DNA from: Clostridium sp.
Lineage (GTDB): Bacteria > Bacillota > Clostridia > Lachnospirales > Lachnospiraceae
DNA: 63,246 bases
Assembly (NCBI GenBank): GCA_023664775.1
Contig: JAMPEW010000013.1
Location: 1-63,246 of the forward strand
Reading direction: 5' to 3'
A model generated the notes under the pieces. That model saw only the letters and a program-made list of their open reading frames with translations. It was not told the origin of the DNA and did no database searches. The position numbers and the translations under genes were made by a program. Each line of letters begins with the position of its first letter. The first letter of the stretch is position 1. Shown here in pieces: positions 1-7,300 of the stretch.

Positions 1-1
1 A

Positions 2-106
2 TTATCAAATGTGGGTATTCTAAACGGTCTTGTTGACAAATTCAAAATACACATATCGATTGGCAGCATGGCTGTGTACGAGTTCAAGGGAGTGCCCCAC
101 AAGTAA
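2..106 (+). CDS. C-terminal end of an unidentified protein (partial)
   Basis: An open frame enters from the left edge and stops at TAA 104-106, giving 34 residues that end in GVPHK. The fragment alternates hydrophobic and polar residues (KIHISIGSMAVYEFKG), which looks like the last beta strands of a globular protein, but I do not recognise the family. It is followed by a terminator-like hairpin, so it probably closes an upstream transcription unit. In Bacillus the gene before spoIID is murA or ywmB, and this tail does not resemble either. Confidence 0.45.
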   Translation, partial: LSNVGILNGLVDKFKIHISIGSMAVYEFKGVPHK

Positions 107-169
107 TAATAGAAAAAGCAAAATATCTCAATATGCTTAGATAGCACAGGTTGTAAAAATACAAAATAA

Positions 170-233
170 GAGAGGGATTGTCATGTGGAAACAACTAGGT
201 GCCTTAAATCCTTACTGCGACAGCCCTTGCTCT
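170..233 (+). terminator. Long-stem terminator-like hairpin of the GGCTGTC family
   Basis: Imperfect inverted repeat: AGAGGGATTGTCA on the left pairs with GACAGCCCTTGCTCT on the right. The right arm includes GTGCCTTAAATCC followed by TTACTGCGACAGCCC. Its reverse complement is nearly identical to the arms of the hairpins at 38677-38731 and 53783-53858. It probably terminates the gene ending at 106. Confidence 0.5.
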
Positions 234-379
234 ATGTAAAAGGTTGTAATGATAAAAAAGAATAAAGATTTTGCGAAAGCTTAATACACCTGAAGCAAAT
301 TGATACATGCCATGCATATTATGTTTTTTTGCATTATAAAATATATGGAGAGTAGTTTAAATGATTTGTGGGGGTGTGT
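234..379. other. AT-rich spacer before the SpoIID-like gene, with a possible sigma-E-type promoter
   Basis: No gene seen. A GCATATT at 314-320 and TATAAAAT at 335-342, 14 bases apart, match the sigma-E consensus (KMATATT, then CATACANT with two mismatches). That would fit expression of a spoIID-like gene in the mother cell. The match is only suggestive in DNA this AT-rich. Confidence 0.3.
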
Positions 380-814
380 ATGAAGGATAAGCTTCTTAGC
401 TCGGTTTTGGCAGGCGTGCTTTGCCTTGTCATTCCATATTTAATGACGATTGTTATAAATGGAGGGACAAGGGGAGACGGTTCTAAAATTACGAAAATCA
501 GTACGGGAAAGGATGTCATAGTACGAATTGACGGTCAAAATGAGCTGATTGACGTTGAACAGTATATATTGGGCGTTTTGCCGGGGGTGGTATCGGCAGA
601 TGCAGATGCGGCTGTCATTGAGGCACAGGCTGTTGCAGTCCGTACAAAAATATATCATTCCATGGGCAGTGATACGATCATTGATGCGGGCAAGCTTGAT
701 TTTACATATTTCAGTGAAAAAGAGTTAAAAGAAAAATTGGGAGAAAAAAATTATAATCGGATAATGTCAGTGTATGAAAATGCAGTTGAAAATACGGTAG
801 GTAAGATAATGTAG
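380..814 (+). CDS. spoIID: Short SpoIID/LytB-domain protein, glutamate-less
   Basis: Full SpoIID is a membrane-anchored lytic transglycosylase of about 340 residues that acts with SpoIIP and SpoIIM in engulfment. This version has 144 residues: a membrane segment at about residues 5-24, then the start of the SpoIID domain with the hallmark AVIEAQAVAVRT. Where the family has the catalytic glutamate (usually EMP after VV), this protein has LPGVVS, so the acid is missing. Most of the catalytic domain after residue 110 is also absent. GTG at 368 would add four residues, but GGGGTG sits before ATG 380, so I start there. The next gene is a SpoIIQ-like protein, the Bacillus order spoIID-spoIIQ. A natural short variant or a decayed gene are both possible. 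Confidence 0.65.
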   Translation: MKDKLLSSVLAGVLCLVIPYLMTIVINGGTRGDGSKITKISTGKDVIVRIDGQNELIDVEQYILGVLPGVVSADADAAVIEAQAVAVRTKIYHSMGSDTIIDAGKLDFTYFSEKELKEKLGEKNYNRIMSVYENAVENTVGKIM

Positions 815-883
815 TTTTTTTGAATAAAATTTACCACCTTTGCCAATAATATCAGCATAGTTTAACTAGGAGGCAAAGAGTAA

Positions 884-1687
884 ATGAAAAAAACATGGAG
901 TTTCTTTAGAACAAAAATATTTTATGTTGCACTTGCTGTAGGGCTTGTAGCTTTCGCCAGTCTTGTGGCAGTGTATAATTATCAGGACGCAAAGGAAGAG
1001 CTTAATCAGGGACAGGCAATAGATTTAAACCAGCCTGTTGATAATAATTTAAACCAAGATGCAGCAGCAGGACAAAATGATGCGCTTGACAATTCCAAGG
1101 AGCCTGTTACGCAGATTGGAAAAATAAACGAAAGTACGACAGAGGCGAAAACTACGGAGCAGTCTGCTGAGGAAACAACAGAGGAAGTGACAGAGGAGAT
1201 AGCAGCAGGGGAAAATGAGGGCGAAACGGCACCTGCATCAAGCAACAGTGCGTCAGCAGCGCCGCAGCTTAATTATAACGGCGAACAGGAGCTTGCATGG
1301 CCGCTGATTGGCGACGTAATTCTTCCGTTCTCCATGGAAACAACAGTATACTATCAGACCTTAAATGCATATAAATGTAATCCGGGAATGTTAATCAGAG
1401 GCGAACAAGGAGTAGATGTACTGTCAGTATACGAGGGTGTAGTGGCAGACATTTACGAGACGAAGGAGCATGGAACGGTAGTCGATATAGACTTAGGGAA
1501 CGGCTACAGGGCAACCTACGGACAGCTTATGAATGTATGCGTGAATGTAGGGGACAAGGTATCAATGGAACAAAACATTGCCGAGCTTGGACCTGTAAGC
1601 AGCTACTATACAGAGGAAGGCACACACCTTTACTTCCAGATAACAAAGGATACGGAGCCAATTAATCCGCTTACTCTCATAAAATAA
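884..1687 (+). CDS. spoIIQ: SpoIIQ-like M23 (LytM) protein with degenerate zinc site
   Basis: 267 residues: short basic start, one membrane segment (about 12-31), a Thr/Glu/Ala-rich linker (about 40-128) and a C-terminal LytM/M23 fold. Canonical HxGxD is EQGVD here (His to Glu), and HLHFE is HLYFQ (second His to Tyr), so zinc ligands are lost and peptidase activity is unlikely. Bacillus SpoIIQ is also degenerate and serves as a forespore docking partner of SpoIIIAH, while several clostridial SpoIIQ proteins keep the site. Together with the preceding SpoIID-like gene this supports a sporulation role. Start ATG 884 follows AGGAGG at good spacing. A hairpin follows immediately. Confidence 0.75.
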   Translation: MKKTWSFFRTKIFYVALAVGLVAFASLVAVYNYQDAKEELNQGQAIDLNQPVDNNLNQDAAAGQNDALDNSKEPVTQIGKINESTTEAKTTEQSAEETTEEVTEEIAAGENEGETAPASSNSASAAPQLNYNGEQELAWPLIGDVILPFSMETTVYYQTLNAYKCNPGMLIRGEQGVDVLSVYEGVVADIYETKEHGTVVDIDLGNGYRATYGQLMNVCVNVGDKVSMEQNIAELGPVSSYYTEEGTHLYFQITKDTEPINPLTLIK

Positions 1688-1752
1688 CAAAAAAGGGGCT
1701 ATCGCACATATAACGGGCTCTGGCGTCCGTAAGTGCGGCAGCTCCTTTTTAA
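1688..1752. terminator. Bidirectional terminator between spoIIQ-like and perR-like genes
   Basis: GGGGCTATCGCAC pairs with GTGCGGCAGCTCC, flanked by an A-run on the left and a T-run on the right. It can therefore end both the rightward spoIIQ-like gene and the leftward regulator. The stem belongs to the GGCTGTC family. Confidence 0.75.
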
Positions 1753-1769
1753 TTATTTATGCTGATAAT

Positions 1770-2159
1770 TTATCTTTGGCTGCACGTATCGCAAATTCCC
1801 GAAAACAGCACGGATGCTTCTTCAATGAAATATGCTGAATGTTTTTTTGCAGATGCAATAAGGGCAGGCAGTGGCTGCATTTCCATGTCCTTTACAGCGC
1901 CGCAGCATTTGCAGAGGAAATGATAATGCGGTGTGGTTGTGGCGTCAAAGTGGTCGGTTTTGCCATTACAGGAAAGCCGCGCAATAATACCTGCATCTGC
2001 CAATTGGTTGAGATTTCTATATACGGTTGCAAGGCTTATATTTGGTATCTCCTGCTTTATATCCTGATAAACCATCTCTGCCGTGGGATGGTCATAGCGT
2101 GATTTTAAATTGTTTAGAATTGCCTCCCGCTGGTGGCTGTACTTAATCGGTACGGACAT
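1770..2159 (-). CDS. perR: PerR-type Fur-family metal/peroxide regulator
   Basis: 129 residues from the ATG at 2159, chosen because AAGGAAG precedes it. Upstream in-frame codons back to 2306 lack a ribosome binding site and would add a non-family extension. N-terminal winged helix (SLATVYRNLNQL recognition region). Two CxxC zinc pairs (CKCC and CDTC) and a metal site with H in YDHPT, D in HFD, the HYH pair and D in VKD. The aspartates at these sites resemble PerR rather than Fur, which has Glu at the last position. Such proteins repress peroxide-defence genes and derepress on iron-catalysed His oxidation. A near-palindromic AT box lies just upstream, consistent with self-control. Fur or Zur remain alternatives. 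Confidence 0.8.
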   Translation of the reverse strand: MSVPIKYSHQREAILNNLKSRYDHPTAEMVYQDIKQEIPNISLATVYRNLNQLADAGIIARLSCNGKTDHFDATTTPHYHFLCKCCGAVKDMEMQPLPALIASAKKHSAYFIEEASVLFSGICDTCSQR

Positions 2160-2181
2160 AAATAATCTTCCTTTCAAACTG

Positions 2182-2195
2182 ATAACAATTATTAT
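2182..2195 (-). promoter_or_regulatory. Candidate PerR/Fur box
   Basis: ATAACAATTATTAT lies about 25 bases upstream of the perR-like start. It matches the inverted-repeat core of the PerR box (TTATAATNATTATAA) in most positions. Autoregulation is inference. Confidence 0.4.
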
Positions 2196-2376
2196 TTTCA
2201 GTATATTCGTAAAAATGCCATTCGTCAATATACAATAATTGGAATGTAGAATTTTTTTATATTTTCTGCTTTTTTTGTGTGCAAATTGCATAAAAGTAAT
2301 TGACATTAATCTTTTGTGGTGGTATGTTTGATTTACATGCAGTTTTTTGTACTATGTAAATATGGGAGCTTAAATT

Positions 2377-4059
2377 ATGGATTTTGGTGAAATTAGAGAA
2401 GGCTTGGATGTTGAAGGCACTAAAAATGTGATAGATTCCATTTTAAATGCGGGATTTAGTGCTACGATTGTCATCGACAGAACCAGCTTTGAAATTATAT
2501 ATGAGAATAAGAAGGCAAGAGAACTGATTGGAAGCAAGATTGGTTCTGCCTGCCATGAGGTTTTTTGTACAAAGGAGGTACCGTGTCAGGGTTGTCCTAT
2601 TGTAAGTCTTGAAAACACCTCAATTCTTATATCAAAATATGAGGAGCTGTTTGATGAGAAGGCAACATGGGTCTTTTCAAACATCCGATGGTTTGACGGA
2701 AAAGATGCAATCATGGCAACATTGGTTAAGCTGGAGGACAAACAGAACATATCCATTGGTGCTGATGTCATTGAGCCTACAGATGACAAGTTAAATCTCC
2801 GCAAAAGCGAGGTAGACAGCCTGACCAACATACCGAATTACGCTAAATTTTACATAGATGCGGAAAGCATGATAAGAAGTAATTTAGATAAGCAGTATGC
2901 CATAGTTGTTTTTGATATTGACAGATTTAAAAATATAAATGATTTATACGGAATGTCAAAGGGTGATGAGGTTTTAAAGTTTGTGGGCAATGTCCTCAGA
3001 GATACATTTGGCTGTAGTGAAAATTATGCAAGAATGCACTCGGATATGTTTTCCTTTTATATGGAATATGACAGGAAGATTGACATTATCCGTGTTATAG
3101 AGAAAATAAGAAAAAAAATAAGTGCAAACAGCGTGGACTGCGACCTTAATACATCATTTGGAATTTACCTTGTTCAGGATAGGGGCGTGCCGATTAACCT
3201 TATGTGCGACCGGGCAATGGTTGCAAGCAAAACGACAAAGGGTGACGTGATGCGGTTTTGCGCATTTTATGATGAGCAGTACAGGGAGGATATGCTCAGG
3301 GTCAGCGAGATAGAGCATGATATGCATAAAGCCTTGGAGGAGCGTCAGTTCCAAATGTATTTGCAGCCTAAATTCAGGCTTGATACGGAGGAGCTTTGTG
3401 GTGCTGAGGTGCTTGCAAGATGGCTGCACCCAAGCAAGGGAATTATCCCGCCGATAGATTTTATACCGCTTTTTGAAAAAAACGGATTTATATTAAAGCT
3501 TGATGAATATATGTGGGAGGAAGCCTGCAAGACGCTGCGTGACTGGATTGACGAGGGAAGGGAGCCGATACCGCTTTCCGTAAATATTTCCAGATACCAT
3601 ATCAATCACAACGACCTTGAAAATGTACTTATGGGACTTGTGAATAAATATGACATAAAGCCGGAGTATCTCCATTTGGAGATTACGGAGTCCTTGTTTT
3701 TGGATAATCCTGAGGAGCTTAACCGTGTGCTGGAAAGACTTAAAAAGCTGGGATTTTCGCTTGAGGTTGATGATTTTGGCTCAGGCTTTTCATCCCTTAA
3801 CCTTATTAGAAATATAACGGTTGACACAATTAAGATTGATAAGGACTTTTTGGATAATGAGATTGCTTCCGAAAAAGGGCAGATTGTCGTAAACCACACA
3901 ATAGATATGGCAAAGGATTTAAGGCTTCAGGTTATAGCGGAAGGCGTGGAGACAAAAGAGCATGTGGACTTCCTTAAAAAGTCCAGATGTGACATTGCAC
4001 AGGGCTATTATTTTGCAAAGCCAATGCCCCTTACCGAGTTTATGAAATTTGATTTTTAA
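2377..4059 (+). CDS. PAS-GGDEF(degenerate)-EAL cyclic-di-GMP phosphodiesterase
   Basis: 560 residues. N-terminal PAS-like domain (about 20-110) with a cysteine cluster (CHEVFC, VPCQGCP) that could bind metal or sense redox. A GGDEF-fold domain follows (about 150-300) whose signature is HSDMF instead of GGDEF, so cyclase activity is unlikely. The C-terminal EAL domain (about 315-555) keeps the metal and catalytic residues: E in EVLAR, NIS, EITES, VDDFGSGFSSL, KID, AEGVE and the QGYYF tail. The first motif is EVL rather than EAL. Likely a c-di-GMP hydrolase, possibly tuned by GTP binding to the GGDEF remnant. TTGATT and TACTAT before the gene form a plausible promoter. With a flagellar regulon in the same window, a role in the motile/sessile switch is likely but inferred. 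Confidence 0.85.
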   Translation: MDFGEIREGLDVEGTKNVIDSILNAGFSATIVIDRTSFEIIYENKKARELIGSKIGSACHEVFCTKEVPCQGCPIVSLENTSILISKYEELFDEKATWVFSNIRWFDGKDAIMATLVKLEDKQNISIGADVIEPTDDKLNLRKSEVDSLTNIPNYAKFYIDAESMIRSNLDKQYAIVVFDIDRFKNINDLYGMSKGDEVLKFVGNVLRDTFGCSENYARMHSDMFSFYMEYDRKIDIIRVIEKIRKKISANSVDCDLNTSFGIYLVQDRGVPINLMCDRAMVASKTTKGDVMRFCAFYDEQYREDMLRVSEIEHDMHKALEERQFQMYLQPKFRLDTEELCGAEVLARWLHPSKGIIPPIDFIPLFEKNGFILKLDEYMWEEACKTLRDWIDEGREPIPLSVNISRYHINHNDLENVLMGLVNKYDIKPEYLHLEITESLFLDNPEELNRVLERLKKLGFSLEVDDFGSGFSSLNLIRNITVDTIKIDKDFLDNEIASEKGQIVVNHTIDMAKDLRLQVIAEGVETKEHVDFLKKSRCDIAQGYYFAKPMPLTEFMKFDF

Positions 4060-4077
4060 AAAAATAAATAACAATTC

Positions 4078-4106
4078 TTGACATATATATATAGCTGTTG
4101 TATATT
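4078..4106 (+). promoter_or_regulatory. Sigma-A promoter of the acyl carrier protein gene
   Basis: TTGACA at 4078-4083, a 17-base spacer, and TATATT at 4101-4106. Transcription would start about 55 bases before the ACP start codon. Confidence 0.75.
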
Positions 4107-4167
4107 GAAAAATATAAGAGGCTGGTAAGGCTATCGGATTTATCATAAAAAAAGGAGATTATAAACT

Positions 4168-4401
4168 ATGTTAGAAAAAATGAAAGAAATTATTGCTGAA
4201 CAGTTGGGAGTCGATGCTTCAGATGTAGAGCTTTCAACATCCTTTAAGGACGACCTTGGTGCTGATTCACTTGACCTTTTCGAGCTTGTTATGGCACTTG
4301 AGGAGGAGTTCAACTGTGAGATTCCTTCAGATGATTTAACATCAATTGCAACTGTGGAGGACATTATCAAGTATCTTAAGGATATGGGTATTGAGGAGTA
4401 G
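4168..4401 (+). CDS. acpP: Acyl carrier protein
   Basis: 77 residues, very acidic, with the phosphopantetheine attachment motif DDLGADSLDLFELV (Ser at about residue 37) and the family's usual four-helix length. It carries growing acyl chains as thioesters for fatty-acid synthesis. AAGGAG lies at a good distance from ATG 4168. It stands alone with its own promoter and terminator rather than inside a fab cluster, so it could be either the housekeeping ACP or a dedicated second copy. Confidence 0.9.
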   Translation: MLEKMKEIIAEQLGVDASDVELSTSFKDDLGADSLDLFELVMALEEEFNCEIPSDDLTSIATVEDIIKYLKDMGIEE

Positions 4402-4450
4402 CTTCGGCTGCTACATAATTGCATAAAAACAGCTTAAAATAGATTTATAA

Positions 4451-4518
4451 AAAGAGGCTGCTGTAGTAACAATTTGAGGTTTATCTTAAATTGCTAGTGC
4501 AGCAGCTTCTTTTTTTTT
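4451..4518 (+). terminator. Terminator after acpP
   Basis: AAGAGGCTGCTGTAGTAA pairs with TTGCTAGTGCAGCAGCTTCTTTTTT, followed by a run of nine T. A divergent member of the GGCTGTC-family hairpins. Confidence 0.8.
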
Positions 4519-4533
4519 CCTTGCTCCCGGGTA

Positions 4534-4562
4534 TTGACAAAAGCTGCGAAAAGAATTATCAT
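4534..4562 (+). promoter_or_regulatory. Sigma-A promoter of the head-group operon
   Basis: TTGACA at 4534-4539, a 17-base spacer, and TATCAT at 4557-4562. A 14-bp inverted repeat begins four bases downstream, in the position of an operator. Confidence 0.7.
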
Positions 4563-4565
4563 TTT

Positions 4566-4606
4566 AATGTTCATTTTTATTGTTAGACAAAGTAAAAATG
4601 AACATT
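4566..4606. promoter_or_regulatory. 14-bp inverted repeat, candidate operator
   Basis: AATGTTCATTTTTA (4566-4579) and its exact reverse complement TAAAAATGAACATT (4593-4606) are separated by 13 bases. It lies between the promoter and the ribosome binding site of the cytidylyltransferase-aminotransferase gene. There is no T-run behind it, so a protein-binding site or an RNA structure is more likely than a terminator. Confidence 0.6.
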
Positions 4607-4628
4607 ATTCAAAGGAGGGGAATCATTT

Positions 4629-6458
4629 ATGCAGGGGATTATTTTGGCTGCCGGAATGGGAAAGCGCCTAAAGGAGCTGACAAAGAATAATACAAAATGC
4701 ATGGTAGAGGTAAATGGCGTATCGCTGATTGAAAGGCTTTTAAGGCAGCTTGAACAGTGCCGTTTATCAAGAATTGTTATTGTAGTGGGGTATCAGGCTG
4801 AAAAGCTGATAGAATTTATTGCAACACTTGATATTAAAACGCCGGTTATTTACATAAACAATTCCGTATATAACAGTACCAACAATATATATTCACTGCA
4901 TTTGGCAAAGGAGTGGCTGTGCAGGGAGGACACGCTATTGTTTGAATCGGACATTATTTTTGAGGACGAGGTTCTTTTTGGACTGATAAATGATAAGAGG
5001 GAAACATTAGCGTTGGTAGATAAATACGAAAGCTGGATGGACGGAACCTGTATGCGGTTATCAGAGGACGATACCATTGAGGAATTTATTTCCGGAAACG
5101 GATTTAGATTTGGGGAGACGGATGATTATTATAAAACTGTGAATGTTTATAAGTTCAGCAGACATTTTTCGAAAACGCATTACGTTCCGTTTTTGGAGGC
5201 ATATATAACAGCCTCGGGTAATAATGAGTACTATGAGCAAGTGCTGAAGGTTATTACCATGCTTGCTCACCCTGAGATTAAGGCAAGGCGTTTGAACGGG
5301 GAAAAATGGTATGAGATAGACGATATTCAGGATTTGGATATAGCGTCAACCATGTTTGCAGAAGATGACCAATGTGTTCGACTGCTGCAAAAAAGGTATG
5401 GGGGCTATTGGAGATACCCGCAGATGATAGATTTTTGCTATTTGGTAAATCCATTTTTTCCACCGCAAAGGTTAATTGATGAAATGAAGTTGTCCTTTGA
5501 CAAGCTGTTGATGCAATATCCGTCGGGCATGGAGGTAAATGCGCTGCTTGCTGCTAAAAATTTTAATTTGCATTCGGAGGATATCGTAGTAGGAAATGGT
5601 GCGGCTGAGCTGATTAAGGCTTTTATGGGTCTTTTGCATGGCAAAACCGGAATCATAAAACCAACCTTTGAAGAATATGCAAACAGATATACGGAGCAGC
5701 TTGAGGTGTTTGTTCCTGAAAACAGGGATTTTCATTATACGGCAGATGATGTTATAAATTACTTTGATGATAAGGCGATTGATAATCTTCTTATCATTAA
5801 TCCTGACAATCCATCAGGAAATTATATTGCAAAAGAAAATATTTTAAAATTAATTTCATGGGCGGGAAATAAAAATATTAACATTGTAATAGATGAGTCC
5901 TTTATTGATTTTGCAGAGGAAGTGGACGCAACAATAATCAGACAGGAGATATTATACGAAAATCCACATCTGACAGTAATAAAAAGCATTTCAAAATCAT
6001 ATGGTATTCCGGGCTTGCGTTTGGGTGTGCTTGCATCTGGAAATAAAGAATTGATTACCAAGTTGAAAAAGGAAGTGGCAATATGGAATATTAATTCATT
6101 TGCAGAGTTTTATATGCAGATTGCAGAAAAATATAAAGGTGATTATGCAGATGGATTGCGGCTCCTGAGAGAGGAAAGAAAAAGCTTTGTAAAGGAGCTG
6201 GAAAAAATAGATGCCATAAGGGTAATTCCTTCGCAGGCAAATTACATAATGCTGGAGCTTGTGAATGGTAAAACTGCAAAGGGGCTGATATCGGACTTGC
6301 TTATCAAATATAATATTTTGGCGAAGGATTTATCGTCTAAGATAGAGACTGGAGAATATATACGGATAGCAGTCCGAAATCATGAGGATAATGAAAAGCT
6401 GGTTTTCGCATTGAAGGAAATATTAAATGGGAGGTTTGTAGATGAATCATTGGGATAA
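4629..6458 (+). CDS. Cytidylyltransferase (LicC-like) fused to a PLP aminotransferase/decarboxylase (CobD/HisC-like)
   Basis: 609 residues. Residues 1 to about 230 form a nucleotidyltransferase with the LAAGMGKRL signature and the KCMVEV acceptor loop of LicC-type choline-phosphate cytidylyltransferases. Residues about 250-605 are a fold-type I PLP enzyme of the HisC/CobD group: VGNGAAELI, NPDNPSGN, IDESFIDF, and the PLP lysine in SISKSYGIPGLRLG. Phosphonate pathways have a comparable fusion (PntC: cytidylyltransferase plus aminoethylphosphonate transaminase). Here the second half resembles threonine-phosphate decarboxylase or histidinol-phosphate aminotransferase. It could make an amino-alcohol phosphate and activate it as a CDP derivative in one polypeptide; that is inference. 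The methyltransferase overlaps it by 17 bases. Start ATG 4629 follows AAAGGAGGGG. Confidence 0.8.
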   Translation: MQGIILAAGMGKRLKELTKNNTKCMVEVNGVSLIERLLRQLEQCRLSRIVIVVGYQAEKLIEFIATLDIKTPVIYINNSVYNSTNNIYSLHLAKEWLCREDTLLFESDIIFEDEVLFGLINDKRETLALVDKYESWMDGTCMRLSEDDTIEEFISGNGFRFGETDDYYKTVNVYKFSRHFSKTHYVPFLEAYITASGNNEYYEQVLKVITMLAHPEIKARRLNGEKWYEIDDIQDLDIASTMFAEDDQCVRLLQKRYGGYWRYPQMIDFCYLVNPFFPPQRLIDEMKLSFDKLLMQYPSGMEVNALLAAKNFNLHSEDIVVGNGAAELIKAFMGLLHGKTGIIKPTFEEYANRYTEQLEVFVPENRDFHYTADDVINYFDDKAIDNLLIINPDNPSGNYIAKENILKLISWAGNKNINIVIDESFIDFAEEVDATIIRQEILYENPHLTVIKSISKSYGIPGLRLGVLASGNKELITKLKKEVAIWNINSFAEFYMQIAEKYKGDYADGLRLLREERKSFVKELEKIDAIRVIPSQANYIMLELVNGKTAKGLISDLLIKYNILAKDLSSKIETGEYIRIAVRNHEDNEKLVFALKEILNGRFVDESLG

Positions 6459-7158
6459 GATTTGGAAAAACAGGGAAACAAAGCTTGCAAATACAGATGA
6501 TGTATTTCAGATGTTTTGTAATTTGAAAAAGGCAAATGGATTTGATACGCAGGATGTAGACAATTATTTTGAAAGCTTTTATGAGGAGTGGCTTGAGAGA
6601 ACAAGGTTTATCAAGGAGCTTTGCAAAAAGCCGCTAACAAGCGTTTATGAGGTCGGCTGTGGAAGCGGTGTTAATCTGTATATGTTTCGTCAGCTTGAGA
6701 ACATTCAAAGGCTCGGCGGCATCGATTATTCCGAAAATATAATTAAGGCTGCAAAAACTGTCGTAGATTCAGCAGATTTATTGTGTGGCGAGGCACTTTC
6801 GGTTTCTGTTGAAGAAAAATACGATTTGGTGTTGGCGGACAGCGTTTTTCAGTATTTTCAGGATGCAGAATACGGAATGCAGGTTTTGGACAGGATGTAC
6901 CAAAAAGCAGATAAGATGGTTGTAATTACAGAGATACATGATGAAAGCAGAAAAGAGGAGCATTTAGAGTATAGGAGAGCCTCTGTAGAAAATTATGATG
7001 AAAAATACAAAGGCTTGGATAAGACCTTTTACACGAAGGAGATGTTTCAGAATTTTGCGGAAAAGGCAAAGTGTAAATGTGTGATTAAAAAGCCGCAAAA
7101 TGAGATTTACTGGAATAATCAATTTGTATTTGACTGTTATCTGTGCAAGGATAATTAA
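6442..7158 (+). CDS. Class I SAM-dependent methyltransferase
   Basis: 238 residues with the SAM-binding motif VYEVGCGSGVN (about residues 69-79), the acidic end of strand 2 (GGIDYSE), and motif LVLADSVFQYF. Start ATG 6442 lies inside the end of the upstream fusion gene and follows GGGAGG, so the two are translationally coupled. The coupling suggests that the methyltransferase acts on the product of the fusion, for example N-methylation of a phosphorylated amino alcohol. The substrate cannot be read from sequence. A sugar or small-molecule methyltransferase is equally possible. Confidence 0.8.
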   Translation: MNHWDKIWKNRETKLANTDDVFQMFCNLKKANGFDTQDVDNYFESFYEEWLERTRFIKELCKKPLTSVYEVGCGSGVNLYMFRQLENIQRLGGIDYSENIIKAAKTVVDSADLLCGEALSVSVEEKYDLVLADSVFQYFQDAEYGMQVLDRMYQKADKMVVITEIHDESRKEEHLEYRRASVENYDEKYKGLDKTFYTKEMFQNFAEKAKCKCVIKKPQNEIYWNNQFVFDCYLCKDN

Positions 7159-7234
7159 AAAAAATAAGATAATGAAATGACATAGTTTATGCTCATTATT
7201 AAATGTGAGTTATTGTTTGTAACTTTATTAACCA

Positions 7235-7271
7235 TTGCACAAACAGCTAAAATAAAAGCTTTTTTGTGCAA
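7235..7271. promoter_or_regulatory. Inverted repeat before the LicC-LicA fusion gene
   Basis: TTGCACAA (7235-7242) and TTGTGCAA (7264-7271) flank an inner AGCT/AGCT pair. It lies 30 bases before the start codon of a protein that carries its own winged-helix domain. It may be an autoregulatory operator or an RNA hairpin. Confidence 0.45.
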
Positions 7272-7300
7272 AATATATAAGAAAGTATAGAGAGAAGCAT

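Noticed and set aside
21-32. 12-mer TAAACGGTCTTG shared with 11704-11715
   Set aside because: Flanking sequence does not match at all; one copy is coding and the other intergenic. Chance is enough.
2160-2306. 49-residue N-terminal extension of the PerR-like protein
   Set aside because: It lacks a binding site, is unlike Fur-family starts, and would cover the promoter and metal box.
4566-4606. Terminator for acpP read-through
   Set aside because: The stem is A/T-rich without a T-run, and a good terminator already lies at 4451-4518.
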